From Strigomonas culicis (taxonomy: Eukaryota; Euglenozoa; Kinetoplastea; Trypanosomatida; Trypanosomatidae): a stretch of 52,312 bases of DNA. Under the pieces are notes generated by a model. That model searched no databases. It was given only the letters and a program-made list of their open reading frames with translations, and was not told the origin of the DNA. Location of the stretch: assembly GCA_000482145.1 (NCBI GenBank), contig AUXH01000058.1, positions 1-52,312 on the forward strand, in the 5' to 3' direction. A program made the translations under genes and the position numbers. Below are positions 18,949 to 29,739 of this stretch, one piece after another (positions within the stretch are counted from its first letter, which is position 1; every line of letters starts with the position of its first letter).

Positions 18949-21900
18949 ATGCTCGAAGTTAACCCTCCGAGCCTTCAGTTTGATGATGTTGCTGTAAATG
19001 ATGTTCCCTGCTATCGGCAGCTGCGCATTCGGAACATGGAAACGTATCCCGTTGTAGTTCAACTATCGGCAAGCTCTCAATTTGTTAAGTTTCAGTTAGA
19101 AAACCAAAATTTTACGGCTTTAACAAGTCCTGAAACAGTAGATTTTTCAGCAGTTTATAATGAACTTTTTGACACAATTGATTTGTTGGATCACGTTCAG
19201 CTGAACGTTGGAGAGGAAAAGGAGTTGATTGTGATGTTTCAGGCCAATCCCAATGGTTTCACACATATCGTCGTGCAGTCAAAGCCTACAGTTTTTACCG
19301 GCTCTTTGCAGCTGACATGTGCATCTGCAGTGCCAGGAAATACGCTTTTCGTCTCAGAGGGGCTTGGTGGTGTGAGCTTGTCAAAATGGAGTGATACAAA
19401 AACGCCTACTACTCCCAGTGTCGTTAAATCGGAATCAGTGGCCATATCTTTCAAAGCCACCATTTTTCTTTCTTTTCTTCAAGTTTCAACCGCTGAACTA
19501 CAGGCAACCATGTCTCTGAACAAAACACAGGTCATGGAGTTCACTGTAACAAATCTTTCTTGCCGTCCACTGTCCTTTGTCATCAGAAATCAGGCAATTC
19601 TTAACAAGGGAATGATACTTGAGCTCTATGAGACAGAGCGTTTCGAAGAGCCAAAAATGGGCCACCGACTTGTGTTAGATAGTCAGTCTTCCATGAAGTT
19701 TTCCCTGATGGCGAGAACTGCAAGCAGTATAAGCAGCTTGACAGCATCACAGTTTAGAACAGTTTTGCAGTGTGACAATTTATTGGACAGTCGTAATACA
19801 ACACTAATTTACGTCAATGTCCATGTTGTAGGCGAATCGCAAGGTGACTTGATTACAATATCCGACTCTTCTGTGAACTTTGGCGAGGTCTACAGAGGCA
19901 CCACAACAACAGCTGAAATGAATATCATGAACATCGAGGGTAGAGAGGAAATAATCATTCGCCTCGATCCGGCAAGCGTGCAGAAAATAGAGGGAGACAT
20001 TTTTCTGTTAAAGGATGATGTAACGGTCGATGAAATTGCAATCCCTCCCCAGAAAGGTGTAAAAACAATGAAGCTTGGATATAAACCGGCTCATGACAGT
20101 GAACACAAGGGCTCGACAAAAACGAAATTCGAGCTGGAGTTTTTAGCATCTATCGCTAATGGTGGACGACAACAACGTATCGTTGTTCGATGTAGCGCTG
20201 CCCTTTTCACCAGTACAATTATGGCATCTCAAATAAACATTAATTTTGGCGATTGTCAGGTTGGCCAAAGCAAAAGAACAACATTTTCAATTGAGAACCA
20301 GTCTCCACTGCCTGGCAATTTTATAATCCAATTACGAAGCAAAATTATTAGCATTGAGGGAATTGGACCTAAACAAAACACCCTTTTAGAGAGAGAAATT
20401 AAGGAGGAATTTGCCATCGCGCCGTTGAGCTCGCTCCAGATATCGCTAAAAATAACGCCGCAACGTGTCAACCCTATGTACAGGAAGCAGCTCACTATCA
20501 TCAATACAGTTAATCCAAATGAGGAGCGAATCATCATTAATATCGAAGCGAACAACATGCCACCGACAGAGGCTAAGCTGCATAATGAGTTGTATGTATG
20601 GGAGTCGGTATTACAGGGAAATGAAAAGAATGAAGAGGCGCTTTGCGCAATCGTCAATGTCCCACTGTTGATTCCATATGTGGTTCGGTCTAAAGTAGAT
20701 TACCCTCTTACACTGCAAGTGAAGACCACATCAAGGGAAATTGAAGTTTTTTTTCTAAAAGATAACAGAAGATCAGAACAACTGGACAAGTGTACTGCTG
20801 AGTTGAGACGGGCGTGCTCGTTTGATGAGGCTGAGGATCCAAGCCGTTTCTCGAGCATCATAACGGAAAAGGTTGAGGAACTGAGAAAACAGCTCGTTAT
20901 TCTGCTTGGCGAAGGCGAAACATTTGCGCGCAACTTTACAGTTGGAGCTTTAAGTTCTGTGCGCGTGTACGCACTAATTCTTCGTACTGCCTTTACAAAC
21001 GAAATTATAACGAAGGAAGATGGCTTGTCTATTTCTATCAGCACTGTGGATGTGCCTCGCTTTGTGCGTCTTTCCTACAGACTGTGCGCTACTTACTTTG
21101 ATCTTCTCGGACAAAAAACGAAAAACTTTGGTGAAGTTAACATTGGTATCAAAAAAGCAACAAAACTCTCTATCGTTAATAGATGCCGATCGACACTCTA
21201 CATTTGTATATCGAAGTCGCGATCTGTCACTGCAGGGCACATACGAATTGAAGGGAGCGACAAGCAAAACATCTATCTTGCCATAAGACCGTATGCGACA
21301 AAGGAGATTGATGTCATCTTTCATCCTGGCATTAAAGGGGTTTTTGATGAAAAAGTAAAGCTAACAAATGTTTTAGATCCTAAAAACTCAATTATAGTGA
21401 CGTTCAAGGCTACAGTTATCAAAGCTGACACGTTTGACGTGAGTCCTGATTCGTGGAGTTTTGGGCCCATTGTTGTTTCCGCAAATGACACGCAGTCGCA
21501 GGCTGGGAGGGTGGGTGCAAAGTTCACGGTCTCGAATACTAGCAAAGCACGTCGCCAGATTCGACTTCGCCTCGATGCAAGTGGACTGATGAACGGTGCA
21601 CCCAAGCTCTCCCCAGATGGTACGCAGTATCGATTACTGTTTGAGGGTGTGGAAATTGTAGTGTACCTAGAGACAGAGTTGCTCGGCTCAAGTTCAGGGT
21701 CGACGCGTAAAATTGAGGAGCAAATCGAAAAACTGGAGCAAAAGCTTAAAATTTACAAGCGGAAGAAAAAGGCAGAGAAGGTTGCCATTGCCATGAGGCG
21801 AATCGAGTCGCTAAAGAGGGCACTGATGGGTGAGGAAGTTGACCTTTCCGCACTGGAGCCACCTGCTGGACAGGAGCACGACTTCTCCGAAAGCGAAGAT

Positions 21901-24900
21901 GAATTAGCTCAGGCAAGTACGAGTAAAAGCAGATACCAACAGGCAGATCTCCTCTCAACACTAGTGAGAGACGGCATCCTTCTGCCTATTATGGCCCCTG
22001 GGGAATCCGTGACAATTCTATTTGGCCTGAGCTGTTTGCGTGTTGCGGATCAACCACTTCCTGCTATTCAAACAAATACGCTGAACTTGCTGCTCTATGA
22101 GGCAAAAGACCAGGAGGTAAATCGGATCGTGCCCATTGATATTACTCTGACTCGACCGGAGGGGGAGTCAGGCTCCCCCGCGACCGCTAGCGGAAGCGCC
22201 ATTGCGGCCGCCCCGCGAGTAAGCCCACCACTCATCAGTTTGCTTTCGGGTGATCGACGCATCACCTCGTCGTTTATGGGAAGCCCTCTCGTAGTTCTTC
22301 GTAACTGCATTGTGAACGATCACACCGAGTTCACGATTCTCGTCAAGTGCACAAAGAGCACGGTAGTGGTCGTTCTGGAGCCCCGGCGCTGTGGAACTGC
22401 GTCAGTTTACGCACTGGATGCACGGTTCAAGTTTTTTCCGAGGAACGGATCGGTTCGCGAAGACGAAGCCCTACGAATTGTTGTAGAATGCACTCCTCGA
22501 AGTGTGGGACCACAGAAGTATTTCATTCCTGTCAAGAACCTGCAGAACGCGGCCGATGTGCAGTACTTTGTTGTCGAGCTTAATCCCACCGAAGAGGAAG
22601 AGCTGCTCACGGCGGAGCCCAAGCACCTTACATTCCATGACATCATTACGCCCTGTTACCCAAGCAGCATAGAGACACAGCTTGTGTTGATTCGCAGCCG
22701 CTTCAATTACCCGCATTCGCTTCTGATACGCTCGAACAAGCAGTCACAGATTCTTCTATTCGAAGACCCGCAGTGCACCATTCCGTTGGAGGGCCTCATT
22801 CAGCGAACGTTCATAAAGGAAACCGTCCGTGTTTATGTGCAATACAAGCCGAGCCCCAAGTCCGTGAATGAGACGGCGCGCATTATTAACGGTGGTGTAA
22901 TTGTAGAGGCAGTGACGGCGGCGCCGATAGAAGGAAACTACTGCGTGATAGGACGGACTGTCATCCGTGTAGCGGTGCGCGTCGGCGGTGGTAGACTGTG
23001 TGTGCCGGAGCCAGAGTTGGAGCTGCCCTCCGTGAGTCCTAAGGTACACGTGGCGACAGCCATGCTGCAGATTTGCAATCCGAGTAACACGTTTGACATT
23101 CAGGCCAGGCTTCACGCGTTGTCGTCCAACGTGGTGCAGATAGGAGGTGTGAATGGCGATATGGGGGAGTGGGTACTGCAGCCGAAGGAGGAGCGTAGCG
23201 TGCCGGTCACAATACGCTTGCCTGCTCCGGGGCTTATCAAGGAACACCTGTCACTTGAAAATCTGACCGCGCGCCAGGATCCGGTGCACGTCTCCATCAC
23301 CATTCTCCGCCACGACGAGGCGGTGTCAGCTCAGTTTGACCCCAACAGCGAAGGAACTCTTTGTCTTCCCGTGAGCGCGGTCGCACGGGGTGAGGATGGG
23401 TCCCTGCACCTCTGTTCTGACGAGTCTGCAGCTCTGACGATTCGTAATGGTTGCTCCAAGGATCTCGTTCTAACAGCTGATCTGAACGATTTCCCCGTCC
23501 AGTTTGGCGAAAAGGAAGACGGCTCCGACACGTACGTGGCCACCTTGAAAGCGAGCCAGTCACAGGCCGTTCCGTGGACACTCACTGCGGTGCCGCCGCT
23601 GCGTGCAGACCAGGTGCAGACGATCCTGCAGCATGGCGCCGCGACGCTTCAAACAACCGCGGAGGTGCGCGTGGCAAAGGTGGTGGATACAGCGCCGTAC
23701 AATGTGTTTCATGCGTTCAGTCGACGGCAGACACCGGCGGTGGGTCAGTGTGTGCTGTTGGTGCCGGTGGTCGTCTCGCTGGCGATGAGCGAAGGCTTTG
23801 CTAAGCCTACCCATATCAATTTGGGTGCTGTGGGTTTGGCTGACGGTCGTCGTCACGATGGCAGAGACTCTTTGCAAAGCGACGCGACGAAGTGTTCCGC
23901 CAAAATACTGTTGGTGAATATGTCGTCGTACCTGCCGTTGCGCCTGCAGGTGGAGTGTCAACCAACCATCCGCTTTTCGTCAACACGCATCGAAATACCA
24001 CCGGGCAGCTCCGTGGAGGTTGAGGCCACGCTGCAGCTCCAGCTGATTCCTTCGCAGGGACCGTTTCGCTATGAGGCCTTTTTCGTTAATGAGCTGAACC
24101 CTGAGAACGACATTGCGGTTTCATTTACCGGCCAGCACTATTGGAAGGTGTTTCGTCTCACCGCAGGTGAGAACGAGGGCGTCAATGAGTCTGTGTCGCT
24201 CCCTCCTTTGCGTTTGGAGAGCTTTGCACTTTCGTCTATTCTGTCCGAGGTCAAGTGGAATGTCACAGCGACGGAGCAGGGGGTGCAGCTGGACGTGCAC
24301 ATTCAACACAACCCCAAGCTGGAGAACATCGTGGAGCTGCTGGCCCTCAACTATGATGCGACGGCGTCCATCGAGAAGCTGACCTTTCAGTCGGACTCCA
24401 ACGCAAATGAAGGAGGCGGGGGCGGCGATAGCTTGGCGAGCAGCGGCGTGACTGCGCAGTCGGCGACCAGTCGCCACAAGGGTGCACTCTCGACCAACCG
24501 AACGCACCGAATGCGCTTGCGTTGCGTTCTTCGCGAAAGCTCTCTGGCGAAGCTTGTGAACATCTTCTTTGGGTTTAAGAGTAAGAAGCAGGCGGAGATA
24601 TGGGAGTTTAGTCGCGTTGCAGAAATAGAGAAGCGGCTGCGCACGAGCGCATCGCATAACATTTGGCTGGGGACCGTCATCTTTTCAAACCCTTTGACCG
24701 ATGATGAGGAAATTCAAGTGTTCGGAAAGCTGGATCCATTCAGCACCTTTTCGATGCCTTCCAAATTGCTGGTCCGCCCAGTGCGCGTGCGACCTGCATC
24801 GATGGCAGCTGTCACGCTGGATGCGGATGACAATGCCTCCGTCGCGACCTACTACGTCGGCGAAGTGACTGTAAACAACATCTGTGAAGGGTACGTTGCG

Positions 24901-27483
24901 CAGCTGTCGCTACAGGTGCTGTTCAGCGACCACCTTTCCATTCCACTGCGCGTGGAGGTGACGACCACATCCACTGGCTTTGCGTCGGAGTCCCCTCAAG
25001 GCGAGACAGGCAGAGTAGACCGCGAAGCTCCGGACAGCACAACAGCGTTTACGAGCAGTAGCAGCGGCACGAAGGCAAACTCGAACCCGCTCAAGTCGGA
25101 GGTACCGGACGCGCACTCCTTCAAGGTGCTGCCCATGGAGAGTGAGGTGCTGAAGATCGTGATTCGGGCGGCCGATAGTGAGGTGAAGACCATCCAGCAG
25201 TCCTTGCTGGAGCAGTACATCACGCTCGTCGTGACGGATGACAGTGTGCCGTTCAGCATTAATGTGTCTCGGGTCAGCATCATGGCAGTCGAGATCGATG
25301 CGGAAGAAGAAACGTACGATGACGAGCGACATCTTCTTCCTGCTACGCCCCCAAAGCCGGATGGCGATATCGCGGTGGAGAATTCGATGATTCAGGCGCT
25401 GGCAAGCACCACGACGGCCGTCGGCCACGCCACCGCCGACGGGGGTCCGGGTGCCGCGGATGCTGCTGGGGGCGCTGCACCAGCGCCGGCGACAGCCAAG
25501 CCAGGCATGCTGGGCGAGGGAAAAGCTGCCTTTCCGCAACAGGTGCTCTCGTTGAAGAACTGTATTCCTATGCAGGGGTGTACAGGGGCCTACGCACTCA
25601 GCCTGTCCTTTCCGCGCGAGGACGCGCCGCAGACCGACATTGGGATTCGCAACAATCTCACGGACCGCTCTGTCGAGTACACCGTATCCGTGACGTCGCA
25701 GAGCCCACAGCCGTGGCTGCTGGCGGCAGGCACCATGAAGCTGGAGCCGGGTGAAACGCAGAATCTGCGACTGAGCATCTTGTCCGTCGACGCCGGCTCG
25801 TTCGTTAGCTATCTATCCATCTCTAACTCCGCGAACCCATCGGAGATGGTGTACTTGCGTTTGTCGGCGGAGGTGTTCTTGCCTTCGGCCGGCGAAGGGC
25901 TTTTCGAGATCATTTCGTCAACCGGTCAGCGTGTGACGTCGAACACGACGCGAACGGTTTCCATGGGCCACTTGTACGGCGGCGGCGCTCACCGTCCGTA
26001 CATCGCGTTGGAGATCGTGAACCGTGGGAACCTTGCTTTGGAGTTCCCGGTGTCGGTGGTGAAGCCGTTCCGACTCGAGCTGAAGCCCCTCAGGCACCAA
26101 GGGCTGCACGGGGGAGCGCATGGGCACCACGAGCACCGGCCCAAGGATGCGCTGGGCGAAAAGGCGCTGGTTTCCAACACGAGCGCCCTCTTCGACGGCA
26201 AGCTCGTCGTGTGCCATATATACGGCGTGCCGACAGCGAGTCGCCAAAAGTACATTGTCGTGGATCCCAAGTCTCGTGTGCGACTCACGTTTCTGCTCAC
26301 GTGCAACCAGCTCAACGCCCCTCCAGGCTACGGCGTGGCGGGGGAGGCGGACGTGGTGTTCCGCTGCAAGGAGACACGAGACTCGCACTTCACGTTCAAG
26401 GCCAAGTTCGAGCTGTACCCGCCGACGTTCCAGGTCGAGAATGAGTACTTCCTGACCGTTGACGCCACGAAGGCGTGCGGTGAGGCGTCGGTGGTGGTGC
26501 GCAATCTGCTGAACGTCGCTCAGTCGTTTGCCTTCCGCACGCAGTCGCCGGTGTTGTATGTTGTAGCGGGCACCGGGTCTCCAGAGGAGGATGTGAGCGC
26601 GTTCAACACCGTCATGGACAGTGCGGCTGTCTGCCCCGCGTCCTTCGCCACGATTGAGGTCCCCGCGCGGTCATCTGGCTATTTCGCGGTTCGTGTGGAC
26701 AGCATGCGTGCGGCTGCGCTTCTTAATTTTGACAAGAACGAGGGGGCGCACCCCATCCTGATCGAGCATGCGCACATTTTGAATGTCGGCAATCCGATGG
26801 AACGAGTCCACCTTCAGTTTCACCAATCCAGTGAGGGCAGTCAGTCCGCGATGATGACGGCGATCCGGCCGGTCAAGGTGGGTGGGCAGTACATCAGCGA
26901 GCACTACATCATCCGTTTCGTGCAGCAGTTCACAAGCACCATGTCTCAGTGTGAGGAGCGACTTGTAGCGCTTTTCAAGTTTTACGAGGGAAGGAAAACG
27001 ACAGACGCGACGCACGTGCCATCGATGAGCACCACCTCGAGTGACGAGGATGAGTCGGAGCCCCACAACAGGTCCATCCAGTACGACGCCTCACTGGATC
27101 AGGCGTCCGTCCTGAGCTCGGAGGATGCGCCGGACTCCACCGCAAGGCGTGCGGTGCAGCGGGGCAGCCCGCAGACTTCAGCCGACACGTCGCGACCCGC
27201 CCGTCTCTCGCCGGCGGAGTGGCAGGCCATCCATGTGTTGCTCCTGGACTTGACGTGGCTGGTCGACGAGCTGGTGTACTACTCCATCCTCTTGTGTAAC
27301 TCGCGCCGTATTGACAGCTACTGCTCGTTTGTCACGGCCGCCGTCATGAACCATCCTGTCATGCGCGCGTGGCGGCAGACGAAGCGCGTGTTTCCGATTA
27401 ACCGCGAAGAAGGGGTGTTTGCGCAATTTGTGGAGGCATTGGATGCTCTTCCGTGCCCATCGCCATCCTTATCATCATCATAG
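18949..27483 (+). CDS. Giant ASH/MSP-repeat protein, HYDIN/CFAP47/CFAP65 type, 2844 residues
   Basis: Probable flagellar/axonemal or basal-body protein built from immunoglobulin-like ASH (ASPM-SPD-2-Hydin) domains. The N-terminus opens with the typical pattern (EVNPPSLQFDDVAV, then RQLRIRNMETYPVVVQL). Similar units recur: VNFGEVYRG near 307, INFGDCQVG near 430, KNFGEVNIG near 725, WSFGPIVVS near 837 and INLGAVGLA near 1623, each followed by a strand of the type SIVNRC or SIENQS. A short coiled coil (EEQIEKLEQKLKIYKRKKK) lies near 920-965. The last 90 residues are helical. There is no signal peptide or membrane segment. The first half has AT-rich codons and the second half becomes GC-rich. The ATG follows an AG acceptor by 32 bases. 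The exact orthologue is uncertain. Confidence 0.85.
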   Translation: MLEVNPPSLQFDDVAVNDVPCYRQLRIRNMETYPVVVQLSASSQFVKFQLENQNFTALTSPETVDFSAVYNELFDTIDLLDHVQLNVGEEKELIVMFQANPNGFTHIVVQSKPTVFTGSLQLTCASAVPGNTLFVSEGLGGVSLSKWSDTKTPTTPSVVKSESVAISFKATIFLSFLQVSTAELQATMSLNKTQVMEFTVTNLSCRPLSFVIRNQAILNKGMILELYETERFEEPKMGHRLVLDSQSSMKFSLMARTASSISSLTASQFRTVLQCDNLLDSRNTTLIYVNVHVVGESQGDLITISDSSVNFGEVYRGTTTTAEMNIMNIEGREEIIIRLDPASVQKIEGDIFLLKDDVTVDEIAIPPQKGVKTMKLGYKPAHDSEHKGSTKTKFELEFLASIANGGRQQRIVVRCSAALFTSTIMASQININFGDCQVGQSKRTTFSIENQSPLPGNFIIQLRSKIISIEGIGPKQNTLLEREIKEEFAIAPLSSLQISLKITPQRVNPMYRKQLTIINTVNPNEERIIINIEANNMPPTEAKLHNELYVWESVLQGNEKNEEALCAIVNVPLLIPYVVRSKVDYPLTLQVKTTSREIEVFFLKDNRRSEQLDKCTAELRRACSFDEAEDPSRFSSIITEKVEELRKQLVILLGEGETFARNFTVGALSSVRVYALILRTAFTNEIITKEDGLSISISTVDVPRFVRLSYRLCATYFDLLGQKTKNFGEVNIGIKKATKLSIVNRCRSTLYICISKSRSVTAGHIRIEGSDKQNIYLAIRPYATKEIDVIFHPGIKGVFDEKVKLTNVLDPKNSIIVTFKATVIKADTFDVSPDSWSFGPIVVSANDTQSQAGRVGAKFTVSNTSKARRQIRLRLDASGLMNGAPKLSPDGTQYRLLFEGVEIVVYLETELLGSSSGSTRKIEEQIEKLEQKLKIYKRKKKAEKVAIAMRRIESLKRALMGEEVDLSALEPPAGQEHDFSESEDELAQASTSKSRYQQADLLSTLVRDGILLPIMAPGESVTILFGLSCLRVADQPLPAIQTNTLNLLLYEAKDQEVNRIVPIDITLTRPEGESGSPATASGSAIAAAPRVSPPLISLLSGDRRITSSFMGSPLVVLRNCIVNDHTEFTILVKCTKSTVVVVLEPRRCGTASVYALDARFKFFPRNGSVREDEALRIVVECTPRSVGPQKYFIPVKNLQNAADVQYFVVELNPTEEEELLTAEPKHLTFHDIITPCYPSSIETQLVLIRSRFNYPHSLLIRSNKQSQILLFEDPQCTIPLEGLIQRTFIKETVRVYVQYKPSPKSVNETARIINGGVIVEAVTAAPIEGNYCVIGRTVIRVAVRVGGGRLCVPEPELELPSVSPKVHVATAMLQICNPSNTFDIQARLHALSSNVVQIGGVNGDMGEWVLQPKEERSVPVTIRLPAPGLIKEHLSLENLTARQDPVHVSITILRHDEAVSAQFDPNSEGTLCLPVSAVARGEDGSLHLCSDESAALTIRNGCSKDLVLTADLNDFPVQFGEKEDGSDTYVATLKASQSQAVPWTLTAVPPLRADQVQTILQHGAATLQTTAEVRVAKVVDTAPYNVFHAFSRRQTPAVGQCVLLVPVVVSLAMSEGFAKPTHINLGAVGLADGRRHDGRDSLQSDATKCSAKILLVNMSSYLPLRLQVECQPTIRFSSTRIEIPPGSSVEVEATLQLQLIPSQGPFRYEAFFVNELNPENDIAVSFTGQHYWKVFRLTAGENEGVNESVSLPPLRLESFALSSILSEVKWNVTATEQGVQLDVHIQHNPKLENIVELLALNYDATASIEKLTFQSDSNANEGGGGGDSLASSGVTAQSATSRHKGALSTNRTHRMRLRCVLRESSLAKLVNIFFGFKSKKQAEIWEFSRVAEIEKRLRTSASHNIWLGTVIFSNPLTDDEEIQVFGKLDPFSTFSMPSKLLVRPVRVRPASMAAVTLDADDNASVATYYVGEVTVNNICEGYVAQLSLQVLFSDHLSIPLRVEVTTTSTGFASESPQGETGRVDREAPDSTTAFTSSSSGTKANSNPLKSEVPDAHSFKVLPMESEVLKIVIRAADSEVKTIQQSLLEQYITLVVTDDSVPFSINVSRVSIMAVEIDAEEETYDDERHLLPATPPKPDGDIAVENSMIQALASTTTAVGHATADGGPGAADAAGGAAPAPATAKPGMLGEGKAAFPQQVLSLKNCIPMQGCTGAYALSLSFPREDAPQTDIGIRNNLTDRSVEYTVSVTSQSPQPWLLAAGTMKLEPGETQNLRLSILSVDAGSFVSYLSISNSANPSEMVYLRLSAEVFLPSAGEGLFEIISSTGQRVTSNTTRTVSMGHLYGGGAHRPYIALEIVNRGNLALEFPVSVVKPFRLELKPLRHQGLHGGAHGHHEHRPKDALGEKALVSNTSALFDGKLVVCHIYGVPTASRQKYIVVDPKSRVRLTFLLTCNQLNAPPGYGVAGEADVVFRCKETRDSHFTFKAKFELYPPTFQVENEYFLTVDATKACGEASVVVRNLLNVAQSFAFRTQSPVLYVVAGTGSPEEDVSAFNTVMDSAAVCPASFATIEVPARSSGYFAVRVDSMRAAALLNFDKNEGAHPILIEHAHILNVGNPMERVHLQFHQSSEGSQSAMMTAIRPVKVGGQYISEHYIIRFVQQFTSTMSQCEERLVALFKFYEGRKTTDATHVPSMSTTSSDEDESEPHNRSIQYDASLDQASVLSSEDAPDSTARRAVQRGSPQTSADTSRPARLSPAEWQAIHVLLLDLTWLVDELVYYSILLCNSRRIDSYCSFVTAAVMNHPVMRAWRQTKRVFPINREEGVFAQFVEALDALPCPSPSLSSS

Positions 27484-27878
27484 TGCTAGTTGTTCATACA
27501 GCAATCAAACAACCAACGACGAAAATGAATGACAGCAACAACCAAAGAGAGAGAACAAAAGCAAATAACGACAAAATAGAAAAAAAAACCAGTTTAGCAA
27601 GCATTTTTCCTTTTGAGAATTGTCAACATGTTTATCCTAATCAAGTACTTTTGCTTTCTTTTTTTTTCCATTGTTCGCTTCAACACATCATCTTAACAGA
27701 CACGTTTTTTTTCCTTCACTCAATGCTCACTTTCTATTGTTTTCGATTCGTTTTCTTTTCACTGACTTGTATTTCCTTCGCTCACTATATGCGCTTCATT
27801 CCTTTTCTTTCTTTCCACTTTTGTATTTCTCAGCAACCACCATAACAACAACAGCAAACAAATAAACAAAAGCACAAA
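27484..27878. other. Intergenic spacer
   Basis: The 3' UTR of the ASH gene, then a pyrimidine-rich tract over about 27650-27830 ending in CAG. No gene is seen. Confidence 0.6.
27831..27833 (+). promoter_or_regulatory. Spliced-leader acceptor for TPR gene
   Basis: TTCTCAG ends a long pyrimidine-rich tract, with no other AG in the preceding tens of bases. It gives a 45-base A/C-rich 5' UTR before ATG 27879. It is a clear example of the signals used in this genome. Confidence 0.7.
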
Positions 27879-29402
27879 ATGCCGTCGCCAGAGCGAATCT
27901 CGTTTATGAAAGAGATGGGTATTACGAGCGACGACATTGCCTCACCAGACGATGTCATCGCGGAGCAGAAAAAACAAGCTCTGGAGAAACGGGCGATGCT
28001 TTCGCAACAGCCAAAGCCCGCTCCACCGCCCAAGCCGTCACCGCAGCCCATGCCAGGCCCCAGTGCCGCGGAGGCGCGTCGCCTACAGGCGGAGAAACTG
28101 GCCGCGCAAGAGGCCGAGTTAGCGCTCGCCGACCAGAAGGCGGCGCAGCCTGTTCCGCCGCCCCGAAATCGGCCCGTGAACACCGCGGCGGGAGCAGGCC
28201 AGCCCGCCCCCGCCCCTGTCCCTGCCAGCACCCCCGCCGCGGCGTCGGTCAATACGAACAGCGCCTCCGCGGAGGAGCTAAAGGGTATGGGCAACGAGGC
28301 CTTCGAGGCCTGTCGGTTTGCGGAGGCTACTGTGTACTACACCGCAGCTATCGATAAGCTGCTGTCACCGGCCGTGCCCGAACAGCAGGGCAGACCAGGG
28401 GATGCCAACCAGCAGCTGCTCTCAGTGCTGTTCAGCAACCGATCCGCTTCGCACGTTCAAACAGCCGTTCAAGAGCAGGCACCGAAAGCGCACCTGGAGG
28501 CGGGGGGCAGCACGCTGTACGACAAGGCACTGTTTGATGCCGAAAATGCCATTTCGCTGCGACCAGATTGGTTCAAAGGGTATGCCCGGCAGGGTGACGT
28601 GTACTTTCTGCTGGGCCAGTACGGCCAGGCGGCGGAGTCGTATGGCATGGCGCTCCAGCTGGACGCCGGGAACGAGAGTCTCATCCGTTCGCTCAACGAG
28701 TCTCACGAGGCAGCGCGAAGTGCCGCACGGCAGCGTGCGAAGGAGGTGGTGGCGCGCAACGCGAACGCCGTTACCCCTCCCGTAATGTCTTCCACCGTCG
28801 CGCGTGCTGCGGCCGCGTCATACTTCCAGCGCCTCCAGGCCGCAGAGCCCGCCAAGGAGGAGGTGGTGCACAACCAGACGTACCCGGCGCCCGGCCAGGA
28901 CAGCGCGGCGCCTCCGCTGCCCTCCGGGCGGATGCTGATTGGGACGTACTCGGGCACGGATGTGAGGGACGAGTGGAGCCTTCTCAAGACGGAGGTGGAG
29001 ACCGGCCTCCACGACATCACGGCTGATGCGTATAGAAAAAAGCAGCTGGAAGAGTTCCGAATGAAGCAGCAGACCACCGGATCATTGGTAACGACGGTGG
29101 ACCCGCTCCAAGACCCCTCCAGGAGCGCCTCACGCACAGGCATAAGAGTTGTGGGTGGCAGTGCGAAGGCAGGCAGGCGCGCGGGCACTGAGGCGAACAA
29201 CACCGTCCAGAGCGTGTCCACCATCGATGCGGCAGCAGGCAGGGTTGGCCCCTCGGCGGCCGCACCCCCGCCCGCCAATCCCCCTCGTCGCTTCAGTGAA
29301 ATGGAGATCCCTCCCCAGTACTCGTCCCAAGCGGCGGCCGCGTACCAACAGAAGCTGCTAGAAGAGTATCGCCGTCGCAAGGCCGCGGGGGTCGCTTCAT
29401 AG
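27879..29402 (+). CDS. TPR-domain protein, 507 residues
   Basis: A tetratricopeptide-repeat protein, probably a co-chaperone or assembly scaffold. The N-terminal 35 residues (RISFMKEMGITSDDIASPDDVI) look like a short conserved helix region. A Pro/Ala-rich linker (about 45-128) follows. TPR units lie at about 132-165 (ELKGMGNEAFEACRFAEA), 180-228 (VLFSNRSASH, then DKALFDAENAISLRP) and 231-264 (WFKGYARQGDVYFLLGQYGQ). A 16-residue insertion widens the loop between the first two. This order resembles STI1/SPAG1-type TPR domains. The C-terminal half is mostly disordered, with a helix at the end (YQQKLLEEYRRRKA). No enzyme domain is visible, and the partner is unknown. Confidence 0.85.
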   Translation: MPSPERISFMKEMGITSDDIASPDDVIAEQKKQALEKRAMLSQQPKPAPPPKPSPQPMPGPSAAEARRLQAEKLAAQEAELALADQKAAQPVPPPRNRPVNTAAGAGQPAPAPVPASTPAAASVNTNSASAEELKGMGNEAFEACRFAEATVYYTAAIDKLLSPAVPEQQGRPGDANQQLLSVLFSNRSASHVQTAVQEQAPKAHLEAGGSTLYDKALFDAENAISLRPDWFKGYARQGDVYFLLGQYGQAAESYGMALQLDAGNESLIRSLNESHEAARSAARQRAKEVVARNANAVTPPVMSSTVARAAAASYFQRLQAAEPAKEEVVHNQTYPAPGQDSAAPPLPSGRMLIGTYSGTDVRDEWSLLKTEVETGLHDITADAYRKKQLEEFRMKQQTTGSLVTTVDPLQDPSRSASRTGIRVVGGSAKAGRRAGTEANNTVQSVSTIDAAAGRVGPSAAAPPPANPPRRFSEMEIPPQYSSQAAAAYQQKLLEEYRRRKAAGVAS

Positions 29403-29739
29403 CTTCCATTTCCTCTAAGCGTACGCCGCACAGTTCTAGATGCGACTACCCACTCGGTGACTTTGCAGAGTGAATAGTTTTGTTTACCTTGTATGTATTT
29501 CATCTGACAGTATAACAAAAGAAGAAGAAGAACAACAACAGACTTGTTGTTAACAAATGCTCTTCTGATTGTTTATCCGTTATGTACGCTCTAGTTTTTT
29601 TTTTTTGTCTCCACTTTCTTCCTCTTCGTTATAACAGTAGCAGCAAAGCTTCTCTTTAGATTATTCTTTAGATTCTTTTCCCTCTCTTACCAGTTAAGCC
29701 TTTTTCACATTTTTCCCCTCCCTCTGCATTTCGTCGAAC
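29403..29739. other. Intergenic spacer
   Basis: AT-rich, with a T-run near 29597-29607 and pyrimidine-rich sequence up to the next ATG. No gene is seen. Confidence 0.5.
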
